A stretch of DNA of 22,885 nucleotides from JBBREP01 sp036501845 (GTDB taxonomy: Bacteria > Actinomycetota > Acidimicrobiia > IMCC26256 > PALSA-610), in the NCBI GenBank assembly GCA_036501845.1, contig DASXZO010000078.1, forward strand, positions 1 to 22,885, in the 5' to 3' direction. Both the position numbers and the translations under genes were made by a program. Below the pieces are notes generated by a model, which saw only the letters and a program-made list of their open reading frames with translations, was not told the DNA's origin and ran no database searches. This document shows positions 1 to 7,761 of this stretch, piece after piece. Numbering within the stretch: position 1 is the stretch's first letter; every line of letters begins with the position of its first letter.

Positions 1-1218
1 GCGCTCGGGCGCGCGCTCTGGCGCGCGCACGGATTCCGGCGCGGGCGTGGCGGCGCGCGCCGGCACGGTGACCTCGCAGTGGCGGGCCACGTTGGCGAGG
101 ATGCCGGCCGCGGCCATGAGGATCACGAGTGACGAGCCGCCAGCCGAGATGAACGGCAGCGGCGTGCCCTGCACCGGTGCGAGCCCTACCACCATCGCCA
201 CGTTGAGCAGGGCCTGCGCACTGATCCAGATCGTCACACCCGCGGCCATCAGCATGCCGAAGCGATCCTTCGACCGCAGCGCGACCTTGGCACCGGCGAC
301 CGCGAACGCGGCGAACAGTGCGAGCACCAGGGCGCAGCCGATCACACCGGTCTCCTCGCCGATGATCGCGAAGATGAAGTCGGTGTGCGCGGCCGGAAGG
401 AACAACCACTTCGCGTGCCCGTTGCCGAGCCCAACGCCCGTGAGCCCCCCGTTACCGAGCGCGATCAGCGACTGGGTGATCTGGTACGAGCGGTTCTGCG
501 GGTCGCGACCCGGGTGCAAGAACGTGAGCACGCGGCTCAGCCGGTAGGGCTCGGCGATCGCGAGCACCAAGGCGGCGAACAACGCAGGTGCGGCAGCCGA
601 CACGAGGTGCCGCCACGGCAAGCCGGCGGCGATCATCACGCCGATCGCGACGAACGCGATCTCCATCGCTGTGGCGAGGTCGGGTTCCTTCACCACCAGC
701 GCGCACATCAGCACGGTGACGATGCCGATGGGAACGAGACTCTGCTTCCAGTCGCTGCGCCGCGACGCGCGGCGGGCGAGCAGGTTGGCGGCGTACACGA
801 GCACTACGAGCTTGGCGACTTCGCTCGGCTGGAAGCCGATCGTGGTGTTCGGGCCGATCCATCGGCGCGCGCCGCCGGAGATACGACCGATACCGGGTAC
901 CAGCACTGCGAACAGGCTCACGATCGTGATGCCGAGGAGCACGTTGGCCCAGCGCGCCCAGCGGTGATAGTCGACGCGTGCGGCGATGATGAAGGCGATG
1001 ATGCCGAGGAACGCGAAGCCGAGTTGGCGTTCGAAGATGTACCAGGCCGAGTTGTAGTTCGCGATCGACATCACCGACGACGCCGAGAGCACCATCACGA
1101 GACCGACGGCGGTGAGCGCGCCCACCACTGCGGTGATCATCCAGAAGAGCGGCGCGCCGTCCGACGTTGCGTCGGGGAACCCGACCTTGCGGGCGCGCTC
1201 GAGCAGATTCGAGAGCAT
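1..1218 (-). CDS. ftsW: FtsW, septal peptidoglycan glycosyltransferase (SEDS family), C-terminus cut by window edge
   Basis: Polytopic membrane protein of the SEDS family, which polymerises lipid II glycan strands at the septum together with the class B PBP FtsI. 406 codons are visible and the frame is still open at the left edge. Visible family motifs are GGARRWIG at about residues 115-122, then FQPSEVAKL at about 129-137, and near the C-terminal end the PLPFISAGGSSL segment encoded at about 121-160. Many hydrophobic helices are evident. The ATG at 1218 overlaps the murD stop by one base (TGATG) and has an AGGAGG Shine-Dalgarno about 4 nt upstream, so the start is well supported. RodA or SpoVE are alternatives on motifs alone, but the position directly after murD in a dcw cluster argues for FtsW. 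Confidence 0.95.
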   Translation of the reverse strand, partial: MLSNLLERARKVGFPDATSDGAPLFWMITAVVGALTAVGLVMVLSASSVMSIANYNSAWYIFERQLGFAFLGIIAFIIAARVDYHRWARWANVLLGITIVSLFAVLVPGIGRISGGARRWIGPNTTIGFQPSEVAKLVVLVYAANLLARRASRRSDWKQSLVPIGIVTVLMCALVVKEPDLATAMEIAFVAIGVMIAAGLPWRHLVSAAAPALFAALVLAIAEPYRLSRVLTFLHPGRDPQNRSYQITQSLIALGNGGLTGVGLGNGHAKWLFLPAAHTDFIFAIIGEETGVIGCALVLALFAAFAVAGAKVALRSKDRFGMLMAAGVTIWISAQALLNVAMVVGLAPVQGTPLPFISAGGSSLVILMAAAGILANVARHCEVTVPARAATPAPESVRAPERAPER

Positions 1219-2549
1219 CAGGCCTCCTGCCTCGTGGTGATCTCGCTGGTCTCGTTGGTGCCGTGGATGAGCACGCGGACTTCGTTCGCGAAATCGTCGC
1301 CGCGCTCGCCGTAATTCGCGTACATGTCGAACGACGCGCAGCCGGGCGACAAGAGCACCACGTCGCCGGGTTGCGCGTAATCACGCGCCGCAATCACGGC
1401 ATCGTGCATCGAGTGCACGCGCTGCACTGCTTTGTGGCCTGCGAACGCCGTCGCAACCTCGTCGCCGGCTGCGCCGAATGCCACGACCGCACGAATCCGC
1501 GCGTCGGCCGCGGTGAGCGCGCCGAGGTCGAGGCCCTTGTTGAGTCCTCCGGCGAGCAGCACCACGGACTCGAACGCTTCCACCGCACGCACGGCGGCGT
1601 GCGGGTTCGTCGCCTTCGAATCGTCGATGTACCGCACACCACAATTCTCGCCGATGAACTGCACGCGATGAGGGAGGGTCGCGTAGTCGCGCAGGGCGCG
1701 ACTGATCGCGTCAGCGTCGACACCCAGCGTGTGCGCGGCCGCCGCGGCACACAGCGCGTTCGTGAGGTCGTGCGGCAACGCGCGCGCGAGCGCGTCGACC
1801 GCGACAATCGGCGCGCCACCCGGCGCACGGAGCGCGCCGCGCGCCACGTGGTACGCATCGTCGTGCGCCGCGAGCGTCACGGCAACCCGCGTCGACGCTG
1901 CTTCGCCGGCGAGCGCGCGTGCGCCCGCGTCGTCGACGTTGACCACCAACGTGTCGGCGCGCGTCTGGTGCGCGAATACCTTGGCCTTGTCGCGCGTGTA
2001 CGCCGCGAGGTCGCCGTGCCAATCGAGGTGGTCGTCGGCCACGTTGAGCAGCACGGCGACGCGCGGGTGGAACGCGGCGGTCGTGAAGTGCAACTGGAAG
2101 CTCGACACCTCGGCGACCACCACGTCGCCGGGCTCCCCCACCACCGAGATGAGCGGCGTGCCGATGTTGCCGCCCACGATCACGTCACGCCCACCCGAAC
2201 GCAGCGCCGCGGCTACGAGTTCGGTGGTGGTCGTCTTGCCGTTCGTGCCGGTCACGGCCACCATCGGCACTCCCGCGCGCTCGGCCGCGAGGTCGATCTC
2301 ACTGCGCACCGCCACGCCGCGCGCGGCCGCGCGTTGCAGTAGGCGATGCGATGGCCGCACCCCTGGGCTCGGCACCACGAGGTCGGCCCCGAGGAGTATG
2401 GCGTCGAGCGCTTCGTCTTGATCGCCGGGCGTCATCGAACCGGAACCGTCGGTCGCGTCGTCGATCACCGTCACGGTGTGGCCTTCGCCCGCGAGCCGGG
2501 CCTCCACGGCGCGACCGGTGGCGGCGTAGCCGATCACCACCACACGCAT
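1218..2549 (-). CDS. murD: MurD, UDP-N-acetylmuramoyl-L-alanine--D-glutamate ligase
   Basis: Cytoplasmic ATP-dependent ligase that adds D-glutamate to UDP-MurNAc-L-Ala. The 443 residues match the usual family length. Seen in order: a Rossmann-type N-terminal domain (MRVVVIGYAATGRA, with SPGV at 61-64), the ATP-binding P-loop GTNGKTTTT at 101-109, the central-domain NVADDHLDWHG at about 169-179, the C-terminal DDSKATNPHA at 309-318, and SPGCASFDMY at 401-410. The ATG at 2549 overlaps the mraY stop by one base. The same frame stays open upstream to about 3641, but that extension is antisense-free shadow of mraY in another frame and is not used. The stop overlaps the ftsW ATG by one base, so translational coupling on both sides is likely. 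Confidence 0.96.
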   Translation of the reverse strand: MRVVVIGYAATGRAVEARLAGEGHTVTVIDDATDGSGSMTPGDQDEALDAILLGADLVVPSPGVRPSHRLLQRAAARGVAVRSEIDLAAERAGVPMVAVTGTNGKTTTTELVAAALRSGGRDVIVGGNIGTPLISVVGEPGDVVVAEVSSFQLHFTTAAFHPRVAVLLNVADDHLDWHGDLAAYTRDKAKVFAHQTRADTLVVNVDDAGARALAGEAASTRVAVTLAAHDDAYHVARGALRAPGGAPIVAVDALARALPHDLTNALCAAAAAHTLGVDADAISRALRDYATLPHRVQFIGENCGVRYIDDSKATNPHAAVRAVEAFESVVLLAGGLNKGLDLGALTAADARIRAVVAFGAAGDEVATAFAGHKAVQRVHSMHDAVIAARDYAQPGDVVLLSPGCASFDMYANYGERGDDFANEVRVLIHGTNETSEITTRQEA

Positions 2550-3634
2550 CAGTTCAGGACTCCCGGCAAGCGCAGGAAGTCGGCGTAGAAGAGGCCGAGG
2601 CCGAACGCCGCGCAGAGCCCCGCGAAGATCCAGAACCGCACCGTGATCGTGGTCTCCGGCCAGCCGAGCAGCTCGAAGTGATGGTGGATCGGCGACATGC
2701 GCAACACGCGCCGGCCAAAGCCGCGGAACGAGATCACCTGCGCGATCACCGAGAGCGTCTCCACGAGGCACAAGCCGGCCAGAATCGGCAGCAGCAAGAT
2801 CGTGTGCGTGAACAGCGCGAGCCCGGCCATCGCGCCACCGATCGCCATCGAGCCCGTGTCGCCCATGAAGATGCGCGCCGGCGCCGCGTTCCACCACAGG
2901 AATCCGGTGCAACCGCCGAGCATCGCGCCTGCGATCGTCATCAGGTCGAGCGCCTGTGCGGGCTGCACCGTGTACGGATAGGTCAACAGCGCTTGACCGT
3001 TCGTGGGGAGGTAGTGCCCGAAGTGACGGAACTCCCAGAAGGCGATGATGGCGTACACGCCGAATACGAGAATGCTCGTTCCCGACAGGAGGCCGTCGAG
3101 CCCGTCGGTGAGATTTGCGGCGTTGGTGGTGGCGAGGATGATCACCACCGCGAGCACGCCCCACCCCCATGCGCCGAGGTCGATGCCGAGCTCGTGGGTG
3201 AACGAGAGCTTGGTGGACACTCCGGCCCAGTTGACCGCAGCCGCCGCAAACAGCGCGCCGATGATGATCAGCCCGATCAGCTTGCCGCGCTTGCGCAAAC
3301 CGAGGTTCCGCTGGTTGCGAATCCCGAGATAGTCGTCGATCGCGCCCACACACATACACGCGACGATCAGTGCCATCAACAGAATGCCCGAACGCGAGAA
3401 CTTGAAATCGTGCCGGCGCAGATGCGCGACGGCGTAGCCCACCACTGCGGCCCCGACGATCGCGAAGCCGCCCATCACGGGCGTGCCCACCTTCTTCACG
3501 TGGGGGTGCTCCACCGGTCCGTCGTCGCGGATCTGCTGGCCGATGTTGCGCGCGCGCAGCCACTTGATGAGCAACGGCGTCGCAACCACGCTCGCCACGA
3601 AACTCGCGGCAACGGCAAGGAACAGCGCGATCAC
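2549..3634 (-). CDS. mraY: MraY, phospho-N-acetylmuramoyl-pentapeptide transferase
   Basis: Integral membrane enzyme that transfers phospho-MurNAc-pentapeptide to undecaprenyl phosphate, making lipid I. The 361 residues are typical. Visible signatures are VGAIDDYLG (about 96-104, with the conserved Asp pair), NLTDGLDGL (174-182), MGDTGS (257-262) and SPIHHHFEL (314-322, the histidine motif), all within a protein of about ten hydrophobic helices. The start is GTG at 3634, which overlaps the end of murE by 4 nt (GTGA). The Shine-Dalgarno is weak (GGGCGG), so translation probably depends on coupling to murE. Its direct junction with murE, with no murF between, is unusual for this cluster. Confidence 0.96.
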   Translation of the reverse strand: MIALFLAVAASFVASVVATPLLIKWLRARNIGQQIRDDGPVEHPHVKKVGTPVMGGFAIVGAAVVGYAVAHLRRHDFKFSRSGILLMALIVACMCVGAIDDYLGIRNQRNLGLRKRGKLIGLIIIGALFAAAAVNWAGVSTKLSFTHELGIDLGAWGWGVLAVVIILATTNAANLTDGLDGLLSGTSILVFGVYAIIAFWEFRHFGHYLPTNGQALLTYPYTVQPAQALDLMTIAGAMLGGCTGFLWWNAAPARIFMGDTGSMAIGGAMAGLALFTHTILLLPILAGLCLVETLSVIAQVISFRGFGRRVLRMSPIHHHFELLGWPETTITVRFWIFAGLCAAFGLGLFYADFLRLPGVLN

Positions 3635-5130
3635 GAGTCACCGCCCATCGTCGCCAGCGACTCGCGCGCCACCGTCACGTCGTCGAACGGGATCACGACG
3701 TCGCCGATCTTCTGACCCTGCTCGTGGCCCTTGCCCGCGATCACCACCACGTCGCCCGTGTTCGCCTCTCGCAGTGCGAGCGCGATGGCGGCCCGCCGAT
3801 CGAGCTCCACGAGCGGCGCGCGCTCACCGGGAACGCCGCGCAACACGTCGGCGGCGATCGCGGCCGGATCCTCGGAGCGCGGGTTGTCCGAGGTGAGCAC
3901 CGCGATGTCGGCGCCATCGGCCACCGCGATCCCCATGAGCGGCCGCTTGTGCCGGTCGCGGTCGCCGCCGGCGCCGTACACCACCACGAGGCGCGCCGAC
4001 GAGGACGCCACCGCGCGCAGCGCCGCCAGTACGCGTGTGAGCGCCTCCGGCGTGTGCGCGTAGTCGACGAACACGTGCAGCCCGCGCTCGTTCGGCACCG
4101 GCTCCAGCCGGCCCGGCACGGATCGCACCGATCCGAGCGCGCGTGCAACCACCGGCACCGGTATTCCCACTGCGAGCGCGGTCGTCGCGGCGGCGAGCAC
4201 GTTCTCGAGGTTGAACGTGCCCACGAGCGGCACGTCGATCGGGCACGGCTCCGCGACGCGCGTGCCTGTAAGCGTGCAGCGAAGCGAGCGCAGATCGAAC
4301 GACGCATCCGTGGCAATGACGTCGGCGTCGCCATCTCGTGCGTACGTCCACACGTCGAGTCCGAGCGCGCGCGCGTCGGTTGCGATCGCGCGGCCCACTT
4401 CGTCACCCACGTTGGTGACCGCCACGTTCGTGTAGCGCGGCGTGAACAGGCTGCGCTTGGCGGCCGCGTACTCGTCCATCGTGCCGTGGTAGTCGAGATG
4501 GTCCTGCGAGAGATTGGTGAAGCACGCCGCGGCGAACTCGCAACCCACCACGCGCCCTTGGTGCAGCGCGTGCGACGACACTTCCATCGCCACACCAGCC
4601 ACGCCGTCGTCGCGCATCCGCGCGAGCAATGCCTGGAGTTCACACGCGTCGGGCGTGGTGAGCGAACTCGCTTCGGTGTGCCCGGCCCACCGCGTCTCCA
4701 CGGTACCGATCACGCCAACGCGATCAGCGGTCGCGGCCAGGATCGACTCCAGGAGATACGTGGTGGTCGTCTTGCCGTTCGTACCGGTGACGCCGAGTAG
4801 GCGCATGGCGCGCGAGGGATGGCCGTGCAGGCTCGCGGCGAGGCTGCCGGCGACGTCGGCGGTGGAGCGCACCACCACGTTCGGCACGCCGAGCCGCAGC
4901 CGGTGCTCGCTCACGAGCGCGACCGCGCCCGCGGCGACGGCTTGCGGCGCGTGGTCGTGGCCGTCGACCTGGCGGCCACGGATACAGCAGAACAGCGAGC
5001 CGCGCCGGGCGGCGCGGCTGTCGCATGCGACGTCGGTGATCTCGACGGCCTCCCAGTCCCCGTCTTCGGGAACGGACAGGAGCGCCGTACGGTCGATCGC
5101 GGCGCCGTCGAGCAGTGCGCGCAAGTGCAC
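3631..5130 (-). CDS. murE: MurE, UDP-MurNAc-L-Ala-D-Glu--meso-diaminopimelate ligase
   Basis: Cytoplasmic Mur ligase that adds the third stem-peptide residue. The 499 residues fit the family. Seen: P-loop GTNGKTTTT (116-124), TTPD (158-161), EVSSHAL (183-189), NLSQDHLDYHG (206-216), VDYAHTPEAL (355-364), GAGGDRD (386-392), and DNPRSEDP (415-422). DNPR is the established signature of enzymes that add meso-diaminopimelate rather than L-lysine, so the peptidoglycan is predicted to be DAP type. The start is GTG at 5130 with TGAGG about 5 nt upstream; no ATG fits the N-terminus better. It begins 29 nt after ftsI, the only clear gap between ftsI and ftsW in this run, and ends overlapping mraY. Confidence 0.95.
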   Translation of the reverse strand: MHLRALLDGAAIDRTALLSVPEDGDWEAVEITDVACDSRAARRGSLFCCIRGRQVDGHDHAPQAVAAGAVALVSEHRLRLGVPNVVVRSTADVAGSLAASLHGHPSRAMRLLGVTGTNGKTTTTYLLESILAATADRVGVIGTVETRWAGHTEASSLTTPDACELQALLARMRDDGVAGVAMEVSSHALHQGRVVGCEFAAACFTNLSQDHLDYHGTMDEYAAAKRSLFTPRYTNVAVTNVGDEVGRAIATDARALGLDVWTYARDGDADVIATDASFDLRSLRCTLTGTRVAEPCPIDVPLVGTFNLENVLAAATTALAVGIPVPVVARALGSVRSVPGRLEPVPNERGLHVFVDYAHTPEALTRVLAALRAVASSSARLVVVYGAGGDRDRHKRPLMGIAVADGADIAVLTSDNPRSEDPAAIAADVLRGVPGERAPLVELDRRAAIALALREANTGDVVVIAGKGHEQGQKIGDVVIPFDDVTVARESLATMGGDS

Positions 5131-5159
5131 GGAGCCTCAGCAGGTCGGGATCGGAACCC

Positions 5160-7325
5160 TCACGGTACCCGGGCCCTCCCGTCCGGCTTCGAGGAAACCG
5201 TGGTTGTGGTGACCGCTGTTGTGGGCCGTGTGGTCGTGGTGGACGCGGGTGTGTGTGCGGGCGGCGCCGACGTGGTGGTGCCGTGCGCCGCGCCGCCCTT
5301 CTTGGTGGTCTTCTTCGGCGCCGTGGTGGTGGGCGTGGTGGTGGACGAGGTGGTCGTGGTGGGGTGCGCAGCGGCGTACGCCGCCACCGCCCGGTTGTGC
5401 ATCGCCTGCGCGAACGTCGGGAACGAGCAAGTGAGGCCGTCCGCCCTCGCCCACACCTTCGCCTGATCGGACTGCTGCGGGAGTCCGTCATTTGGCTTCA
5501 CCGCCGGCACCTGCGTGCGCAGGAGCGCCGCGCCCATGATCTGGCTCCATGCCGGTGCAGCTGCGCTGCCGCCGTACACGGCTGTGGCGTCGTCGAGCAC
5601 CACGATGGCCGCGAGCCGCGGGTTGTTCGCCGGAGCGAAGCCCGCAAACGTGGCGAAGTGGCCGCCGGGGTCCTTCACGCCCTGGAGGCCGAGCTTCAGC
5701 ACGGTGCCGGTCTTGCCGGCAACCTCGTAACCGGGCACCGCGGCGCATGGGCCCGTGCCGGCGCGCACCACGTTCTCGAAGATCTGCTGCATCGTGGTGG
5801 CAGTGGTGCTCGACACCACACGCGGCTCGGTGTGCACCGGCTCGTTGTGGCGCACTCCGTTCGGCGACACGACGGCACGAAGCAGTCGCGGCTGAATGGG
5901 CACGCCCCCGCGGGCGATGGTGGCGTAGGCGTCGAGCATCTGCATCGGCGTGACGAGCGTGCTGTAGCCGATGGCGAGGCTGCGCAGCCCGGAGTCGGCG
6001 TACTGGCTCGGCGGCAAGAGCAGCCCCGTCGCTTCGCCGTTGAAGTCGATACCGGTCTTGCGGCCGAAACCGAACGAACGGAAACCGGCGTCGAGCGTCT
6101 GGGGTGTCAAGCAATGTTCTGCGATCTCCGCAGTGCCGACGTTCGACGACTGCGTGAGGATGTCCCACGGCGTCCAGCTCTCGGTGCCGTGCGACTCGTC
6201 GTCCTTGATCGTGAACGACGAGCCGTTGGGGATCTCGTACGGCACCGTGTAGTGGTCCGTGGGCTGCAGGCAACCGCTGTCGAACGATTTCGACACGGTC
6301 ACGATCTTCATCACCGAACCGGGGCTGTACGTGTAGGTGAGCGGCAGCTCGGCGTCGGTTGCCGACCCCACGTGCGGCTTGGCGCCGCCTTCCACGCTCG
6401 CCATCGCGAGCACGTCACCGGTCTTCAGGTCGAGCACCGCGGCCATACCAGCCTTGGCGTTCTGCGACGCGACCTCGCCGAGCAGCGACTGCTCGGTCGA
6501 ATACTGCAGGCCCTCGTCGATCGTGAGCTCGAGCCCAGAGCCCGGGTGGGCCTGGCTCAACACGTGCTGCGAGCGCGGGATCGTGACCCCGTCGGCCTGG
6601 TCGGACACTTCCATGCCCGACGTGCCGTGCAGGATGTCGTTGTACTGCTCCTCGAGACCCGACGCGCCCACCGGCCCCTGGTTGCCCGGTACCGTGCGGC
6701 CGATCAGCGCGGAGGCAAGCGAACCTGCGGGATACGTGCGCGCCGGCTCGGTGACCACCGAGATGCCGGGGAACGCCATCTCCTTCAGCGTGTTGGCCTC
6801 GTTCACGTCGATGTCCTGCGCGATCACGCGGTATTCGAGCCACGTGTTCTTGGCGAGGCGCTGGCGCTTGAGGCGCGTCCGCAAGGTGTTCTCGTCGATG
6901 CCGAGCACCGGCGACATCGCGTGCGCGTAGTAGTCGATGTCGTCGACCTGCTCGGGGTCGACCACCACGTCCTGCTCGTCGACGTCGGTGGCGAGGTCGA
7001 TGCCGTTGCGGTCGGTGATGTCGCCCCGCTCGGCCGACAGCACCACGTTCGATTGCGACTGCTCCGCCGCGGCGGCCTTCCAGTGCGCGCCCTGCACGAT
7101 GGCGACGAAGCCCACACGCGCCGCCAGCACTGCGAGCACACCCACTACGCCGATCGCAACCGCGCTGAGACGGCGGCGGTCGCGCGCGAGCGATCGCCGC
7201 TCACGCTCCTCGCGCACCTCGATCGACTCGGGCACGCGGCGACCGGGCCGAGCGCGCCTCGTGTGAGCGGGCTGTGGCGCGCGACGGGGAGGGCGGCGGC
7301 GCGGCGGTTCAGGGGGCGTCGGCAA
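5160..7325 (-). CDS. ftsI: FtsI-type class B penicillin-binding protein (septal transpeptidase) with Thr-rich C-terminal tail
   Basis: Membrane-anchored D,D-transpeptidase that cross-links septal peptidoglycan. From a TTG start at 7325 it has 721 residues: a basic and Pro-rich cytoplasmic N-terminus (1-50), one membrane helix (about 54-76), a PBP dimerisation domain, then the transpeptidase domain with SVMK (337-340, catalytic Ser337), SSN (393-395) and KTG (538-540). After the catalytic domain comes a Thr/Pro/Lys-rich low-complexity tail (about 655-712), presumably extracellular. I see no PASTA repeat. The TTG start is chosen because GAGGA lies 6 nt upstream; the frame is open further upstream but only over ftsL. 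The gene overlaps ftsL by 17 nt. FtsI rather than an elongation PBP is inferred from the dcw position. Confidence 0.94.
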   Translation of the reverse strand: MPTPPEPPRRRPPRRAPQPAHTRRARPGRRVPESIEVREERERRSLARDRRRLSAVAIGVVGVLAVLAARVGFVAIVQGAHWKAAAAEQSQSNVVLSAERGDITDRNGIDLATDVDEQDVVVDPEQVDDIDYYAHAMSPVLGIDENTLRTRLKRQRLAKNTWLEYRVIAQDIDVNEANTLKEMAFPGISVVTEPARTYPAGSLASALIGRTVPGNQGPVGASGLEEQYNDILHGTSGMEVSDQADGVTIPRSQHVLSQAHPGSGLELTIDEGLQYSTEQSLLGEVASQNAKAGMAAVLDLKTGDVLAMASVEGGAKPHVGSATDAELPLTYTYSPGSVMKIVTVSKSFDSGCLQPTDHYTVPYEIPNGSSFTIKDDESHGTESWTPWDILTQSSNVGTAEIAEHCLTPQTLDAGFRSFGFGRKTGIDFNGEATGLLLPPSQYADSGLRSLAIGYSTLVTPMQMLDAYATIARGGVPIQPRLLRAVVSPNGVRHNEPVHTEPRVVSSTTATTMQQIFENVVRAGTGPCAAVPGYEVAGKTGTVLKLGLQGVKDPGGHFATFAGFAPANNPRLAAIVVLDDATAVYGGSAAAPAWSQIMGAALLRTQVPAVKPNDGLPQQSDQAKVWARADGLTCSFPTFAQAMHNRAVAAYAAAHPTTTTSSTTTPTTTAPKKTTKKGGAAHGTTTSAPPAHTPASTTTTRPTTAVTTTTVSSKPDGRARVP

Positions 7326-7761
7326 GTTTGTTCCTCGCGAAGTCGTCGGAAGCGGCAAGCGCGCCGTTGTCGTTGCCCGACGCCGGCGTGTCGGAGCGGG
7401 GCACGGACACGACGGTGATGCCCGGCGCCTGCACGAGCCCTTGCGCGGCCGCGGCGTGGGCGATGCCCGCGGGCGACGACGATGCGAGCACTTCGGCGCG
7501 CAGCGACTCGTAGAGCTGCTGCTGCGCGTCAAGCTGCGTCTGCAGATGTTGGAGGTGGATCTGGCGTTGCGCCATCTGCACGTTCATCACGACGATCACG
7601 AACGGACTGGCGAGGAGCACTACGGCCACGATGCCGATCACGATGCGAGTGTGCCGGCGGCGCCGCCACTCGTCGGGATCGACGAGCTCGAGCGGGCGGC
7701 TCGGCGTGATCGTGTCGCTCGGCTCGGTCGCCGCGCGCGAGCTGCGGACGGTAGGTGTCAC
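7309..7761 (-). CDS. ftsL: FtsL-like septal division protein
   Basis: Small bitopic membrane protein of 150 residues. It has a charged cytoplasmic N-terminus ending in EWRRRRHTR (31-39), one membrane helix (about 40-60), then a Gln/Leu-rich coiled-coil segment (about 62-92) followed by an Ala-rich stretch ending GLVQAPG (108-114). This topology, and its place between rsmH and ftsI, are typical of FtsL, which with FtsB/DivIC and FtsQ activates the FtsWI synthase. Sequence is poorly conserved in this family, so the call leans on layout and position. The GTG start at 7761 overlaps the rsmH stop by 4 nt and has GGGGAG about 8 nt upstream. Confidence 0.85.
   Translation of the reverse strand: MTPTVRSSRAATEPSDTITPSRPLELVDPDEWRRRRHTRIVIGIVAVVLLASPFVIVVMNVQMAQRQIHLQHLQTQLDAQQQLYESLRAEVLASSSPAGIAHAAAAQGLVQAPGITVVSVPRSDTPASGNDNGALAASDDFARNKLADAP
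7332..7336 (-). promoter_or_regulatory. Ribosome binding site that sets the ftsI TTG start
   Basis: GAGGA on the minus strand, 6 nt before TTG at 7325, inside the end of the ftsL-like gene. No ATG or GTG near this point has a comparable site. The nearest in-frame GTG codons downstream (about 7235) lack purine-rich sequence before them. Confidence 0.6.

Noticed and set aside
385..1314. Long plus-strand open frame opposite ftsW and the murD end
   Set aside because: Arg/His/Asp-rich translation without domains; it is the antisense shadow of a clear ftsW frame in high-G+C DNA.
2550..3641. N-terminal extension of murD to about 807 residues
   Set aside because: Frame is open only because of high G+C; the extension overlaps mraY throughout and MurD starts normally at 2549.
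2351..3715. 454-codon plus-strand frame opposite mraY
   Set aside because: Composition is dominated by Arg, Glu and His with no motif; mraY on the other strand has all family signatures.
5215..5365. Repeated GTGGT units as a possible CRISPR or tandem repeat element
   Set aside because: Units are irregular and in frame with Thr codons of FtsI; there are no spacers of fixed length.
5160..5520. PASTA domain at the FtsI C-terminus
   Set aside because: The region after the transpeptidase is a short Cys-containing stretch and a Thr-rich tail; no PASTA pattern can be read.
5115..7418. 767-codon plus-strand frame opposite ftsI
   Set aside because: Longest antisense frame in the window, but the translation is low-complexity Gly/Arg/Val/His and mirrors the repetitive Thr-rich tail and codon bias of ftsI.
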